Of a DNA stretch of 8,203 bases, positions 1-6,327 are shown piece by piece. The stretch is from Chloroflexota bacterium (GTDB taxonomy: Bacteria; Chloroflexota; Limnocylindria; Limnocylindrales; CSP1-4), in assembly GCA_003157175.1 (NCBI GenBank), contig PMIQ01000041.1, forward strand, positions 11,084 to 19,286, written 5' to 3'. Made by a program: the position numbers and the translations under genes. The notes beneath the pieces were generated by a model that searched no databases, was not told the origin of the DNA, and worked only from the letters and a program-made list of their open reading frames with translations. Numbering within the stretch: position 1 is the first letter of the stretch; each line of letters opens with the position of its first letter.

Positions 1-246
1 GAACGTGCTCTTGCCGCTGCCCGATGGGCCGATCAGCGCCAGGATCGAGCGGGCCTGCACGGTGAGCGAAACGTCGCGCACCGCGACCTTGTCGCCGTAC
101 AGGACCGAGACGTGCTCGGTGGCGATCTTGACCTCTGTCGGCAGGGCTGTGGCGTCGTCGGCGACTCGGGGCGTCGCCACTTCGACGCGCCGGAGCACGG
201 GCTCTGGGTAGGTGGCGGTTGTGGGCATCTCGTCTCCGGTGCTCAT
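1..246 (-). CDS. pstB: PstB, phosphate ABC transporter ATP-binding protein (N-terminal part, cut by left edge)
   Basis: This is the ATPase subunit of the PstSCAB phosphate importer, which works as a cytoplasmic dimer under the PstC/PstA channel and hydrolyses ATP to drive uptake. Only 82 codons are visible. A poorly conserved, roughly 40-residue N-terminal extension is followed by the usual PstB start (IATEHVSVLYGDKVAVRDVSL), and a complete Walker A motif, GPSGSGKST, sits at residues 73-81 right at the edge. The ATG at 246 overlaps the pstA stop as ATGA, which indicates translational coupling. A second in-frame ATG at 228 has a GGAG five bases upstream and could be the real start, so the first six residues are uncertain. 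The extension before the ABC core is longer than in E. coli PstB. The Walker B and signature motifs would lie outside the window. The assignment is secure from the operon context. Confidence 0.95.
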   Translation of the reverse strand, partial: MSTGDEMPTTATYPEPVLRRVEVATPRVADDATALPTEVKIATEHVSVLYGDKVAVRDVSLTVQARSILALIGPSGSGKSTF

Positions 247-1199
247 GCGGCTGTCAGCCGTCTGGTAAGGAGGCGGCCGATGAAGCGCGCCCCGAGGTTG
301 AAGATCAGGACCATGGCGATGAGGATCGCGGCGGAGCCATCGACGATCTGGTTCTTGAATGCGCCGAGGCCTTCGGAGTTGAGCTTGTAGATGTAGACCG
401 AGAGGGTCGTGGCCGGGCGGAACGGGCTCCAGGGCGAGGCCGGGTTCAGCAGGTCGAAGTTGGCGAAGTTGTAGTGAGGCGGCGTCCCGACTCCGGCCGT
501 GAAGAGCAGCACGGCGGCCTCGCCGAAGACCCGGCCTGCCGTGAGGATCACGCCGGTTATGAGGCCGGGGATCGCCAGCGGAACGACCACGTGCTGGATC
601 GTCTGCCACTTGGTGGCGCCGAGGGCGAGGCTGGCGCTGCGTTCCTCCTGCGGCACTGCCCGAAGCGCCTGTTCGGACAGGCGGGTCATGAGCGGCAGAT
701 TGAAGAAAGTCAGGGCCAGCGCGCCTGCCAGAGCGGTGAAGCCCCAGTGGGCGTCGTCGACGAAGAGGATCAACCCGAAGAGACCCACCACGATCGACGG
801 CACCGAGCTGATCGCTTCTTCGGCGAACCGAATGGCGCTCGTCACTGCGTTCTCGCCGGCGTATTCAGCCATGTAGATGCCGCCCAGGATGCCGACCGGA
901 ACGGCGATCAGCATCGTCAGGACCAGCATGTAGATCGAGTTCCACAGCACGGGCATGATGCCGCCCAGCGCGGTCGAGCTTGGGTCGTCCAAGATGAAGC
1001 TTGGCGACACGACCCCCCACGCTGCGAGCGCGAAGTGGAGGAGGATGCTCCCGAGGATCGCCAGGACCAACACGCCCGTCCCCCACAGAACGACCGTCGC
1101 GGCGCGGTCGGCCAGGATGCTGCCCCGGGAGCCCTTGCGTCGCAGGCTTTGCTTCGGTCCGCTCGGGCGCGCAAGAGCCTGGTTGGCAGGCGCGGTCAT
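243..1199 (-). CDS. pstA: PstA, phosphate ABC transporter permease
   Basis: This is one of the two membrane subunits that form the phosphate channel with PstC. The 318-residue product has about six hydrophobic segments (roughly residues 34-60, 87-110, 133-149, 153-171, 207-235 and 287-305). It carries the cytoplasmic EAA loop that contacts PstB, around residues 176-210 (EQALRAVPQEERSASLALGA, then TKWQTI). The charged N-terminal stretch before the first membrane segment is about 30 residues. The open frame continues far upstream, but the ATG at 1199 is chosen for two reasons. It overlaps the pstC stop as ATGA, and a GGAGG at 1208-1212 lies eight bases upstream inside the end of pstC. Family length is usually 280-310 residues, so the protein is complete. 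A small perfect hairpin (248-252 with 256-260) lies in the last codons, just before the pstB start. Confidence 0.96.
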   Translation of the reverse strand: MTAPANQALARPSGPKQSLRRKGSRGSILADRAATVVLWGTGVLVLAILGSILLHFALAAWGVVSPSFILDDPSSTALGGIMPVLWNSIYMLVLTMLIAVPVGILGGIYMAEYAGENAVTSAIRFAEEAISSVPSIVVGLFGLILFVDDAHWGFTALAGALALTFFNLPLMTRLSEQALRAVPQEERSASLALGATKWQTIQHVVVPLAIPGLITGVILTAGRVFGEAAVLLFTAGVGTPPHYNFANFDLLNPASPWSPFRPATTLSVYIYKLNSEGLGAFKNQIVDGSAAILIAMVLIFNLGARFIGRLLTRRLTAA

Positions 1200-2176
1200 G
1201 AGCCCATCCTCCGCTTGTTGATCACCCGCACCAGGACGACGGAGGTGACCGAGATGATGAGCAGGATCAGACTCATGGTCCAGAGCGCGTCCTGCCACGG
1301 CTCGCCGAAGACCGTGTTCCCCATGTCGAGTGTGATCTGCGAGGTCAGCGTCGTCAGCGGTTGGGTGATCGCCGCCGGCATCGAGGGTGAGTTGCCGATC
1401 ACCATCTGAACCGCGAGGGCCTCGCCGGCGGCTCGAGTCATGCCCAGCACGACGGCCGTCAGGACGCCGCTCAGGGCGGACGGGATCAGGAGATGGCGGA
1501 TCATTTGCCAGCGGGTGGTGCCCAGGGCCAGCGAGCCTGTTCGGAGTTCCTGCGGGACGGCACGGAACGCGTCGTACGCAACGCTGGTGATGGTCGGCAG
1601 AACCATGACCGACAGCACCAGCGAGCCTGCCAGCCACGAGAAGCCGGTCAGGAAGCCCGGCACGCTGAAGACCTGGCCGACGACCGGAAGCGAGACGACG
1701 AACGGATCATGGAAAGTCTTGCCCAGGAACGGGACGAGAACCGTGATACCGAGCCAACCCCAAACGACGCTCGGGATGCCCACGAATATCTCGAGGGAGG
1801 GCTGGACGATTGCCTTGGCCCAATTCGGTGCGACCTCCGAAAGGAACAGGGCGAGGCCGACTGAGAGCGGCGTGGAGATCAACAAGGCGCCGCCCGTTAC
1901 GAGAATCGTGGCGGCGATGAAGGGCAGGAAGCCGAACTGCGGCCCGCCGTCGGCCAGGGGATTCCACGTCGGCGAGAAGATCTCGCCTATGGACACCCCA
2001 TCCTTCACGAAGAGCTGGATGCCTTGCCAGGCTATGAAGATCATCAGCAGCGCCACGATGGCTACCATTGAGGCCGCGGCCAGGAAGACGACCCGCTTGG
2101 GTATGTCCAGTCTCTCGCGCAGTCCCGGCGCAGCTCGCAAGCCGGTGAGCCTTGTGGCTGTGGTCACCTGAGCCAT
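1196..2176 (-). CDS. pstC: PstC, phosphate ABC transporter permease
   Basis: This is the partner permease of PstA in the high-affinity phosphate importer. The product is 326 residues. It has a cytoplasmic N-terminus, a first membrane segment near residues 29-50, a periplasmic or extracellular loop with the PstC-type stretch IFSPTWNPLADGG (66-78), then further membrane spans. The EAA loop is at about 201-224 (YDAFRAVPQELRTGSLALGT, then TRWQ), and a last membrane segment is near 298-318. The start is the ATG at 2176, with a GAGG about eight bases upstream. It is the first gene after the pstS-pstC gap, which holds alternative hairpins, so its level relative to pstS may be set by partial termination or mRNA processing. 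It is coupled to pstA by a 4-base overlap. There is no sign of damage. Confidence 0.96.
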   Translation of the reverse strand: MAQVTTATRLTGLRAAPGLRERLDIPKRVVFLAAASMVAIVALLMIFIAWQGIQLFVKDGVSIGEIFSPTWNPLADGGPQFGFLPFIAATILVTGGALLISTPLSVGLALFLSEVAPNWAKAIVQPSLEIFVGIPSVVWGWLGITVLVPFLGKTFHDPFVVSLPVVGQVFSVPGFLTGFSWLAGSLVLSVMVLPTITSVAYDAFRAVPQELRTGSLALGTTRWQMIRHLLIPSALSGVLTAVVLGMTRAAGEALAVQMVIGNSPSMPAAITQPLTTLTSQITLDMGNTVFGEPWQDALWTMSLILLIISVTSVVLVRVINKRRMGS

Positions 2177-2197
2177 CGGCGCCGCCTCGATCTCAGT

Positions 2198-2246
2198 GTC
2201 CGGAAAAGGGAAGGCTCCGGACCCCGATGCGAACTGCGGGGCCCGG
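2198..2246 (-). terminator. Mutually exclusive hairpins between pstS and pstC (candidate attenuator)
   Basis: In the minus-strand RNA, the first structure to emerge after the pstS stop pairs 2237-2246 with 2217-2226. That is ten pairs, one of them G-U, around a 10-base loop. It is followed by a pyrimidine-rich stretch (CCTTCCCTTTTCC), like an imperfect intrinsic terminator. A second structure pairs 2216-2222 with 2198-2204 (GTCCGGA/TCCGGAC, seven perfect pairs, 11-base loop). The two share 2217-2222 and cannot form together. Leaky terminators or stabilising stem-loops after pstS are a familiar way to make more binding protein than permease. Calling this a switch is inference from base pairing alone. 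Confidence 0.55.
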
Positions 2247-2263
2247 AGCGGAGGAGAGGGGGA

Positions 2264-3199
2264 TCAGTGGGCGACGGGGCCGTAGGAGTCCTTGGGGATG
2301 ATCGTTCCCTGGACTTGCGGTCCCATCATGAAGTCGAGGAAGGCGGCGGTCAGGCCAGTGGCCGCGCCTTTGGTGTACAGGTTGCCGTCGGCGGCGAGCT
2401 TGTAGGTGCCGCTCCCGACGTTCGCGATCGTGGCATCGGTGCCGTCGAGCTGGAGGCCGTTGAGCAGGGGCTTGTTGGCCGGGTCGTTGTAGTAGGAGAA
2501 GCCGATGACACTCACCGCGCCGTTGGTCGTGGTGACCGCGGTCGTGACTGCGCCGTTCGAGTCCTCGGTCAGGACCTGGCCACCGGTGGCCTCAGTTGCG
2601 CTGCCCAGAACGATCTTCTTGAAGGTGGCGCGCGTGCCTGAGCCCTGTGGGCGGAAGATCAGGACGATCGGGAGGTCGGGGCCGCCAACCTGCTTCCAGT
2701 TGGTGTCCACGCCGGTCCAAACGTCGATGTTCTGCTGCGTCGTCAGGTTGGTGACGCCGGTCACGTCCTTGTTGGTGACGACGATCCAGCCCTGGCGGCA
2801 GACGACGTGATCGACGAGCGTATCGGCGTCGGGGGTGGCGAGCTTCGTGTTGGCGAGAACGTCCGACGCGCCGATCTGGACGGAGCCCGCATCCACCTGG
2901 CTGAGGCCGGTCCCGGATCCGCCGCCGGTGACGGTGACCGTGGCGCCGGAGCAGGCGGCATCGTAGGCGGTCGCGGCATCCTGGATGAGCGGCTGGAGGG
3001 CGGTCGAGCCGGCTGTCGTGATGCTGCCGGTCACGCAGTTGACGGTACCGGCCGCGCTGGGGGCCGCGGACGTCATGGCCGTCGGGGCGGCGGGAGTGTC
3101 TGTGGCTGCAGGGCTCGGTGTCGAGCTGGCCGAGCACGCGGCCAGCACCACGGTGGCGGCAATGGCCAGAGCGCTGAAGCGACGCATTCCGTTGATCAA
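2264..3199 (-). CDS. pstS: PstS, phosphate-binding lipoprotein
   Basis: This is the extracytoplasmic phosphate-binding protein that delivers phosphate to PstCA. The 311-residue product begins with a lipoprotein signal: positive residues at 6-7, a hydrophobic core at 9-19, and the lipobox LAAC with Cys22 as the lipidated residue. A Ser/Thr/Pro/Ala-rich linker follows (about 23-50). The binding domain shows the family motifs AGSTALQPL (63-71), GGGSGTGL (92-99), GASD (110-113) and RPQGSGTRATF (183-193), which supply phosphate-contacting Ser, Thr, Asp and Arg residues. Three further Cys (55, 83, 134) could pair in the mature protein. The start is taken as TTG at 3199 because GAGGAG lies eight bases upstream. 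The ATG at 3187 (residue 5) has no good ribosome site at normal spacing, but it would still leave a usable signal peptide. A Pho box lies 79 bases upstream, overlapping the end of the regulator gene. Confidence 0.96.
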   Translation of the reverse strand: MINGMRRFSALAIAATVVLAACSASSTPSPAATDTPAAPTAMTSAAPSAAGTVNCVTGSITTAGSTALQPLIQDAATAYDAACSGATVTVTGGGSGTGLSQVDAGSVQIGASDVLANTKLATPDADTLVDHVVCRQGWIVVTNKDVTGVTNLTTQQNIDVWTGVDTNWKQVGGPDLPIVLIFRPQGSGTRATFKKIVLGSATEATGGQVLTEDSNGAVTTAVTTTNGAVSVIGFSYYNDPANKPLLNGLQLDGTDATIANVGSGTYKLAADGNLYTKGAATGLTAAFLDFMMGPQVQGTIIPKDSYGPVAH

Positions 3200-3207
3200 C
3201 TCAGTGT

Positions 3208-3213
3208 CTCCTC
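3208..3213 (-). promoter_or_regulatory. Ribosome binding site deciding the pstS TTG start
   Basis: GAGGAG on the minus strand lies eight bases before TTG (3197-3199) and twenty before the in-frame ATG at 3187. The spacing favours initiation at TTG. A weak start codon behind a good Shine-Dalgarno site is unexpected for a protein usually needed in large amounts. Confidence 0.6.
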
Positions 3214-3277
3214 ATCTGTTGGGCAACCGACGATTTCATACTGCTTCCAGGTTCCGACCGGATGGTTGAAGCCGGGG

Positions 3278-3306
3278 CTTAACGCTGTGTTGGCGGTTCG
3301 TTAACG
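3278..3306 (-). promoter_or_regulatory. Putative Pho box upstream of pstS
   Basis: Three direct repeat units lie exactly 11 bases apart. On the plus strand they are CTTAACG, GTTGGCG and GTTAACG, each followed by a 4-base spacer. Read in the sense of pstS they are GTTAAC, GCCAAC and GTTAAG. The 7+4 geometry and the GTTMAC unit resemble actinobacterial PhoP/RegX3 boxes (GTTCACC repeats) and, in spacing, the E. coli Pho box. The box overlaps the stop codon of the regulator gene, so pstS likely has its own phosphate-controlled promoter. A possible -10 at 3262-3267 (AACCAT) is poor. Confidence 0.7.
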
Positions 3307-4094
3307 TTCGAGAAGCCGTCCTCGAACGTGGCGGGCGGGTCGAACAGGTATCCCGAGCCGCGCACCGTCAACAGATGCATGGGATTGGCCGGGTCCCGCT
3401 CGATCTTGGTGCGGAGCCAGAAGACGTAAACGTCGACCATCCGCTCGTTGCCGGGGACGCCGCGCCACACGTTCTTGAGCAGCTCCTCGCGAGAGAAAGC
3501 CCGGCCGGGGTGCAAAGCCAGGAACTCCAACAGAGCCAACTCTTTGGGCCGGAGCGACAGGAGATGGCCGTCGCGGCGAATCGCCCGGGCTCGAAGATCC
3601 AGCTCCACTCCGGGGCCAACGAGGACTCGGTCGCCTGCAAGCTGCCCTGCTCCGGGCGCGCGGTGCCCCGCGATGGAGAGGCGTCCCACGACCTCCATCG
3701 GGTCCGACGTGAGGTCGACCGCGTCGTCGAAGCCGAGCTCGAGGGCGTGGAGCCGGGCGGCCACGGCCTGGTGAGAGCTCAGCAGGACGGCGCAGGAGCG
3801 CCGGTGCCCGGCCAGCCAGCCGGCGACACGCTGGAGGTCGCCCGGTCCGGCCGGCGGAGCGATGAGCACGACGAGGCTCGGCTCCATTTCCGACAGCGCC
3901 TCCGCGAAGCCGCCGGAGCTCTGCTCGACCCGCACCTCGACCTCGGGGAACAGGCGTGGTAGATCGATCGGGCCGTCCGGGTCGGCCAGTGCGAGCCAGC
4001 CGGAAGAGGTCTCAGCCAGGGGCGGGAAGGGGAGACCGCCGATTCTGAGGATGGCCTCGGCCGCAGAGGGGACGTCGCTTTGGGCCCGCGTCAT
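3279..4094 (-). CDS. OmpR/PhoB-type winged-helix regulator with degenerate receiver domain
   Basis: This is a probable DNA-binding regulator of the Pho genes. The C-terminal half (about 155-253) is a standard OmpR/PhoB winged helix: RPKELALLEFLALHPGRAFS at 182-201, the recognition-helix region ERMVDVYVFWLRTKIE at 217-232, and the wing TVRGSGYLF at 243-251. The N-terminal half (about 33-140) follows the receiver fold: WLALADPD at 33-40, LVVLIAPP at 74-81, GFDD at 121-124. However, where the phospho-acceptor Asp should be (about 78-79) there is Ile-Ala, the conserved switch Thr is replaced by a Ser-Ser pair (106-107), and the Lys after GFDD is missing. A 30-residue extension precedes the first strand. 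The ATG at 4094 has no ribosome site but sits 22 bases after a Pho box, which fits a leaderless, self-regulated transcript. The DNA-binding assignment is firm. A role as PhoB/RegX3 equivalent is inferred from context. Confidence 0.88.
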   Translation of the reverse strand: MTRAQSDVPSAAEAILRIGGLPFPPLAETSSGWLALADPDGPIDLPRLFPEVEVRVEQSSGGFAEALSEMEPSLVVLIAPPAGPGDLQRVAGWLAGHRRSCAVLLSSHQAVAARLHALELGFDDAVDLTSDPMEVVGRLSIAGHRAPGAGQLAGDRVLVGPGVELDLRARAIRRDGHLLSLRPKELALLEFLALHPGRAFSREELLKNVWRGVPGNERMVDVYVFWLRTKIERDPANPMHLLTVRGSGYLFDPPATFEDGFSNVNEPPTQR

Positions 4095-4116
4095 TCGCGG
4101 AATCTGGTCGCGCGCT

Positions 4117-4145
4117 GTTAACGCTATGTTCCAGCGACGTGAACG
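4117..4145 (-). promoter_or_regulatory. Putative Pho box upstream of the winged-helix regulator
   Basis: Plus-strand units GTTAACG (4117), GTTCCAG (4128) and GTGAACG (4139) are each 11 bases apart. In the sense of the regulator gene they read GTTCAC, TGGAAC and GTTAAC. The last unit ends 22 bases before the ATG. Counting 10 bases on gives CAGATT (4101-4106) as a possible -10, then six bases, then the ATG. This geometry fits a leaderless transcript with the Pho box in place of a -35. Confidence 0.7.
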
Positions 4146-4229
4146 TTGGGACCTCCGGTTCCGGCCCAGGCCGTGGTCGCGATATCGGCCGCAGCTCGCG
4201 GAGCGGCGAGTCTCGCGCCGGCAGGGCGG

Positions 4230-4850
4230 CTAGGCGTGCTTGACGACGATCCGCTCGATCAAGTCCGCCACATCCTCGCACTTGTCGATCGTGTCTTCGA
4301 GCAGGGCGTAGACGTCCTTCCACTTGAGAACGTCGATCGTCTTGGTGCCGTCGTCAAAGAGCCCCGCGATTGCGGATCGAACGAGGCGGTCGCCCTCGTT
4401 CTCAAGGCGATGGACCTCGACCAGGAACGGCTCGAGGCCCTTGAAGCCGCGCAGGTTGGACAGCGCCTGGTGGAGCGTCTCGCACGCTTGAACGATCAGC
4501 GCCGCCTGCTTGACCGACGTCTTGGTGGGCGAGTCGATGCGGTACAGGAGGAAGGTGTCGGCGACTTCCTCGATCAGGTCGAGCACATCGTCGAGACCGG
4601 AGATAAGGGCGTGGATCTCTTCGCGGTCGAATGGCGTGACGAAGGTCGACTCGAGGCGGCGGCCGATGTCGTGGCTGATCTCGTCGCCACGATGCTCCGT
4701 CTCGCGGATCTTCTTGGCGGCCTTGTCGACGTTGTCGTACGAACGAAGCATCGCCTCCAGCTGGCGGGCGCCGTCGAGGACATTCGCCGCGTCCTGGACG
4801 AAGAGGTCGAAGAAGCGCTCTTCGCGTGGGATGAGTCGAAAAGACGGCAC
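4230..4850 (-). CDS. DUF47 family PhoU-like protein
   Basis: This 206-residue, almost entirely helical cytoplasmic protein belongs to the DUF47 (PhoU-related, formerly TIGR00153) family, whose members are usually found beside Pit phosphate transporters and are thought to modulate them. Family features seen are the opening FRLIPREERFFDLF (4-17), EHRGDEISHDI (52-62), FVTPFDREEIHALISGLDD (70-88), ENEGDRL (150-156) and the C-terminal TIDKCEDVADLIERI (187-201). The acidic pairs resemble PhoU metal-binding sites. The open frame extends to 5747, but only as a shadow of the kinase gene. The start is GTG at 4850, because GGAGGT lies four bases upstream and the resulting length is the family norm. No pit gene is next to it; instead it heads the regulator-pst cluster, 135 bases before the regulator gene. 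It may act in Pho signalling or on a Pit transporter elsewhere. Confidence 0.92.
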   Translation of the reverse strand: MPSFRLIPREERFFDLFVQDAANVLDGARQLEAMLRSYDNVDKAAKKIRETEHRGDEISHDIGRRLESTFVTPFDREEIHALISGLDDVLDLIEEVADTFLLYRIDSPTKTSVKQAALIVQACETLHQALSNLRGFKGLEPFLVEVHRLENEGDRLVRSAIAGLFDDGTKTIDVLKWKDVYALLEDTIDKCEDVADLIERIVVKHA

Positions 4851-5013
4851 CTGTACCTCCGGGAGCGTCACCGTCGTCCAAGGTCCGGGCGAGTTCCGGC
4901 CTAGGAGGGCCGCGCCTGCTTCAATACCCCTTAGGGTAGCGGTAGGTGAGTCCGGCTGCCAGCGAGTCCCACTCACCGATGCCGAACCGCCTTGGGTGTG
5001 CCATGCTCGACAC
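4851..5013. promoter_or_regulatory. Divergent promoter region between the DUF47 gene and the histidine kinase gene
   Basis: These 163 bases must hold the promoters of both genes. A perfect 7-base inverted repeat, GGTGAGT (4945-4951) and ACTCACC (4971-4977) with a 19-base spacer, lies on the kinase side. A shorter one, TACCC-CTTA-GGGTA (4926-4938), contains TAGGGT, which could serve as a -10. I see no GTTMAC-type Pho box here, unlike the regulator and pstS upstream regions. No promoter can be assigned with confidence. Confidence 0.4.
4855..4860 (-). promoter_or_regulatory. Ribosome binding site fixing the DUF47 GTG start
   Basis: GGAGGT on the minus strand ends four bases before the GTG at 4848-4850. 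It is the only strong Shine-Dalgarno site near the start of the conserved part, so it overrides the much longer open frame upstream. Confidence 0.7.
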
Positions 5014-6279
5014 ATGGATGCCGTCGTGGTCCTGTTCATCGGGCTCCTCGCGTCTTTGCTGGGCTGGGCTCTTGCGGTGGCGATCTCACGTGGGCGGACG
5101 CTCGAGCGCTTGCGTGAGACGACGGGCGCAACGGACACCGACGACGTGGAGCGGCGGGTCCGGGACGCCCTCGAACAGGCCGACGACGCCCGTTGGGAGA
5201 CGGAGCAGACGCTCCACGACACGACCCATCTGACCGAGCTCCTGACGGCCGGAGTCGTCCATCTGCGGGACGACCTGACGGTCCAATTCGCGAACGGCGC
5301 CGCCCATGTCATGCTCGAACGCCGCCCCGGCAGCATGATCGGCCGCTCGGCTTTGGAGGCCTTCGTCGACGCTCGAGTCGAGGCCATCGCTCGGACGGCC
5401 ATGGAGCTTGGCTCGGCCAACGGCGAACTCACGATCCGTTCCAGCGGCGGCCCCACGGTCACGGCCCGTGCTCGCCGCTCGCCGGTCTCGGGCGTCTGGC
5501 TGGTTCTCGAGGATGTCTCCGAGCTGCGGCGTCTGCAGAGGATCCGCGCGGAATTCATCGACAATCTCTCGCACGAGCTCCGCACGCCGCTGACGACGAT
5601 CAGCCTGCTCGCGGAGACCGCCGCCCGGGAGGCCGAAACCGCCTCACCTCGCCTGCGTGACCGCATCGCCAAGATCGAGGTGGAGACGGGCCACCTCACC
5701 CAGATGGTCAACGAGCTGCTGGACCTGTCTCGTATCGAGAGCGGCACAACTCAGCTGCTGCTTGACGATGTGGACCTGATCCGGCTGGTTCGGGCCACGA
5801 CCGAACGGCTCCGGCTCTTCGCCGAACGACAGGGTCTGCAGATCGCACTGGACCTGCCGGACAGCGTCTCGCCGGTCCGCGGCGATGAGGATCGGCTTGG
5901 CCAGGTCCTGATAAACCTGCTACACAACGCCGTGAAGTTCAGCCCGAACGGCGGCGCGATCGTCGTTGGCGTCGTCGAAACGGCCGACGAGATCACCGTC
6001 TGGGTCCGCGATCCCGGCATCGGCGTGCCGCGGGCCGATCTGACCCGTATCTTCGAGCGCTTCTACAAGGTCGATCGGGCCCGCGCCAGGGGCCGGGGCG
6101 GGACGGGGCTGGGACTCTCGATTGCCCGGCACGTGGTCGACGCGCACGGCGGACGCATCTGGGTCGAGTCCGAGGAAGGCGAGGGATCGAGGTTCGCGTT
6201 CACGATTCCAAGCGCGCCCAAACCGTCTGCTCTGGGGCAGGGTGCCACCACGAGCGTCAACGGCACCGCCCCGAGCTGA
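5014..6279 (+). CDS. phoR: PhoR/SenX3-like sensor histidine kinase
   Basis: This is a membrane-anchored kinase expected to signal phosphate status. The 421-residue product has one N-terminal membrane segment (about 3-24) and no extracytoplasmic sensor domain. A helical linker (about 44-78) leads to a PAS-like domain (about 75-168), then HisKA with FIDNLSHELRTPLTT (phospho-acceptor His187), then the ATPase domain: N box around N301-N305, G1 box DPGIG (333-337), F box FERFYKVD (347-354) and G2 box GGTGLGLSI (362-370). The anchor-PAS-kinase layout matches SenX3 and PhoR of phosphate systems, which sense transport through PhoU and Pst rather than phosphate itself. The ATG at 5014 starts right at the membrane helix; the open frame runs back to 4510, but that part is antisense to the DUF47 gene. 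It converges with phoU, with a 48-base gap. All catalytic motifs are intact. No regulator with a phospho-acceptor is encoded next to it. Confidence 0.93.
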   Translation: MDAVVVLFIGLLASLLGWALAVAISRGRTLERLRETTGATDTDDVERRVRDALEQADDARWETEQTLHDTTHLTELLTAGVVHLRDDLTVQFANGAAHVMLERRPGSMIGRSALEAFVDARVEAIARTAMELGSANGELTIRSSGGPTVTARARRSPVSGVWLVLEDVSELRRLQRIRAEFIDNLSHELRTPLTTISLLAETAAREAETASPRLRDRIAKIEVETGHLTQMVNELLDLSRIESGTTQLLLDDVDLIRLVRATTERLRLFAERQGLQIALDLPDSVSPVRGDEDRLGQVLINLLHNAVKFSPNGGAIVVGVVETADEITVWVRDPGIGVPRADLTRIFERFYKVDRARARGRGGTGLGLSIARHVVDAHGGRIWVESEEGEGSRFAFTIPSAPKPSALGQGATTSVNGTAPS

Positions 6280-6327
6280 ACCACGGTCGGGCCCGCCAAT
6301 CTGCGACGCTCGGGCGGCTGAGCCGGG

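Noticed and set aside
219..1409. Long plus-strand open frame (396 codons) opposite pstA and pstC
   Set aside because: It lies antisense to two well-supported permease genes; its translation is a charged low-complexity mix with no recognisable domain, as expected for a shadow frame in GC-rich DNA.
1200..1637. Upstream extension of the pstA frame inside pstC
   Set aside because: The extra residues are not permease-like, while ATG 1199 has a ribosome site and the same ATGA overlap as the pstA-pstB junction.
4150..4229. Short GC stems after the DUF47 stop codon as a terminator
   Set aside because: CTCGC/GCGAG pairing is only five bases with no T tract; such stems are expected by chance at this base composition.
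4510..5013. Upstream extension of the kinase frame over the DUF47 gene
   Set aside because: It is antisense to the conserved DUF47 gene and has no domain; the ATG at 5014 begins exactly at the membrane anchor expected for SenX3/PhoR kinases.
4851..5747. Upstream extension of the DUF47 frame across the kinase gene on the opposite strand
   Set aside because: The extension is Arg/Ser-rich with no domain, overlaps the catalytic part of the kinase antisense, and a good ribosome site with GTG at 4850 gives the normal family length.
6280..6327. Possible bidirectional terminator between the kinase gene and phoU
   Set aside because: Only short GC stems (four to five pairs) and no T runs on either strand; too weak to annotate.
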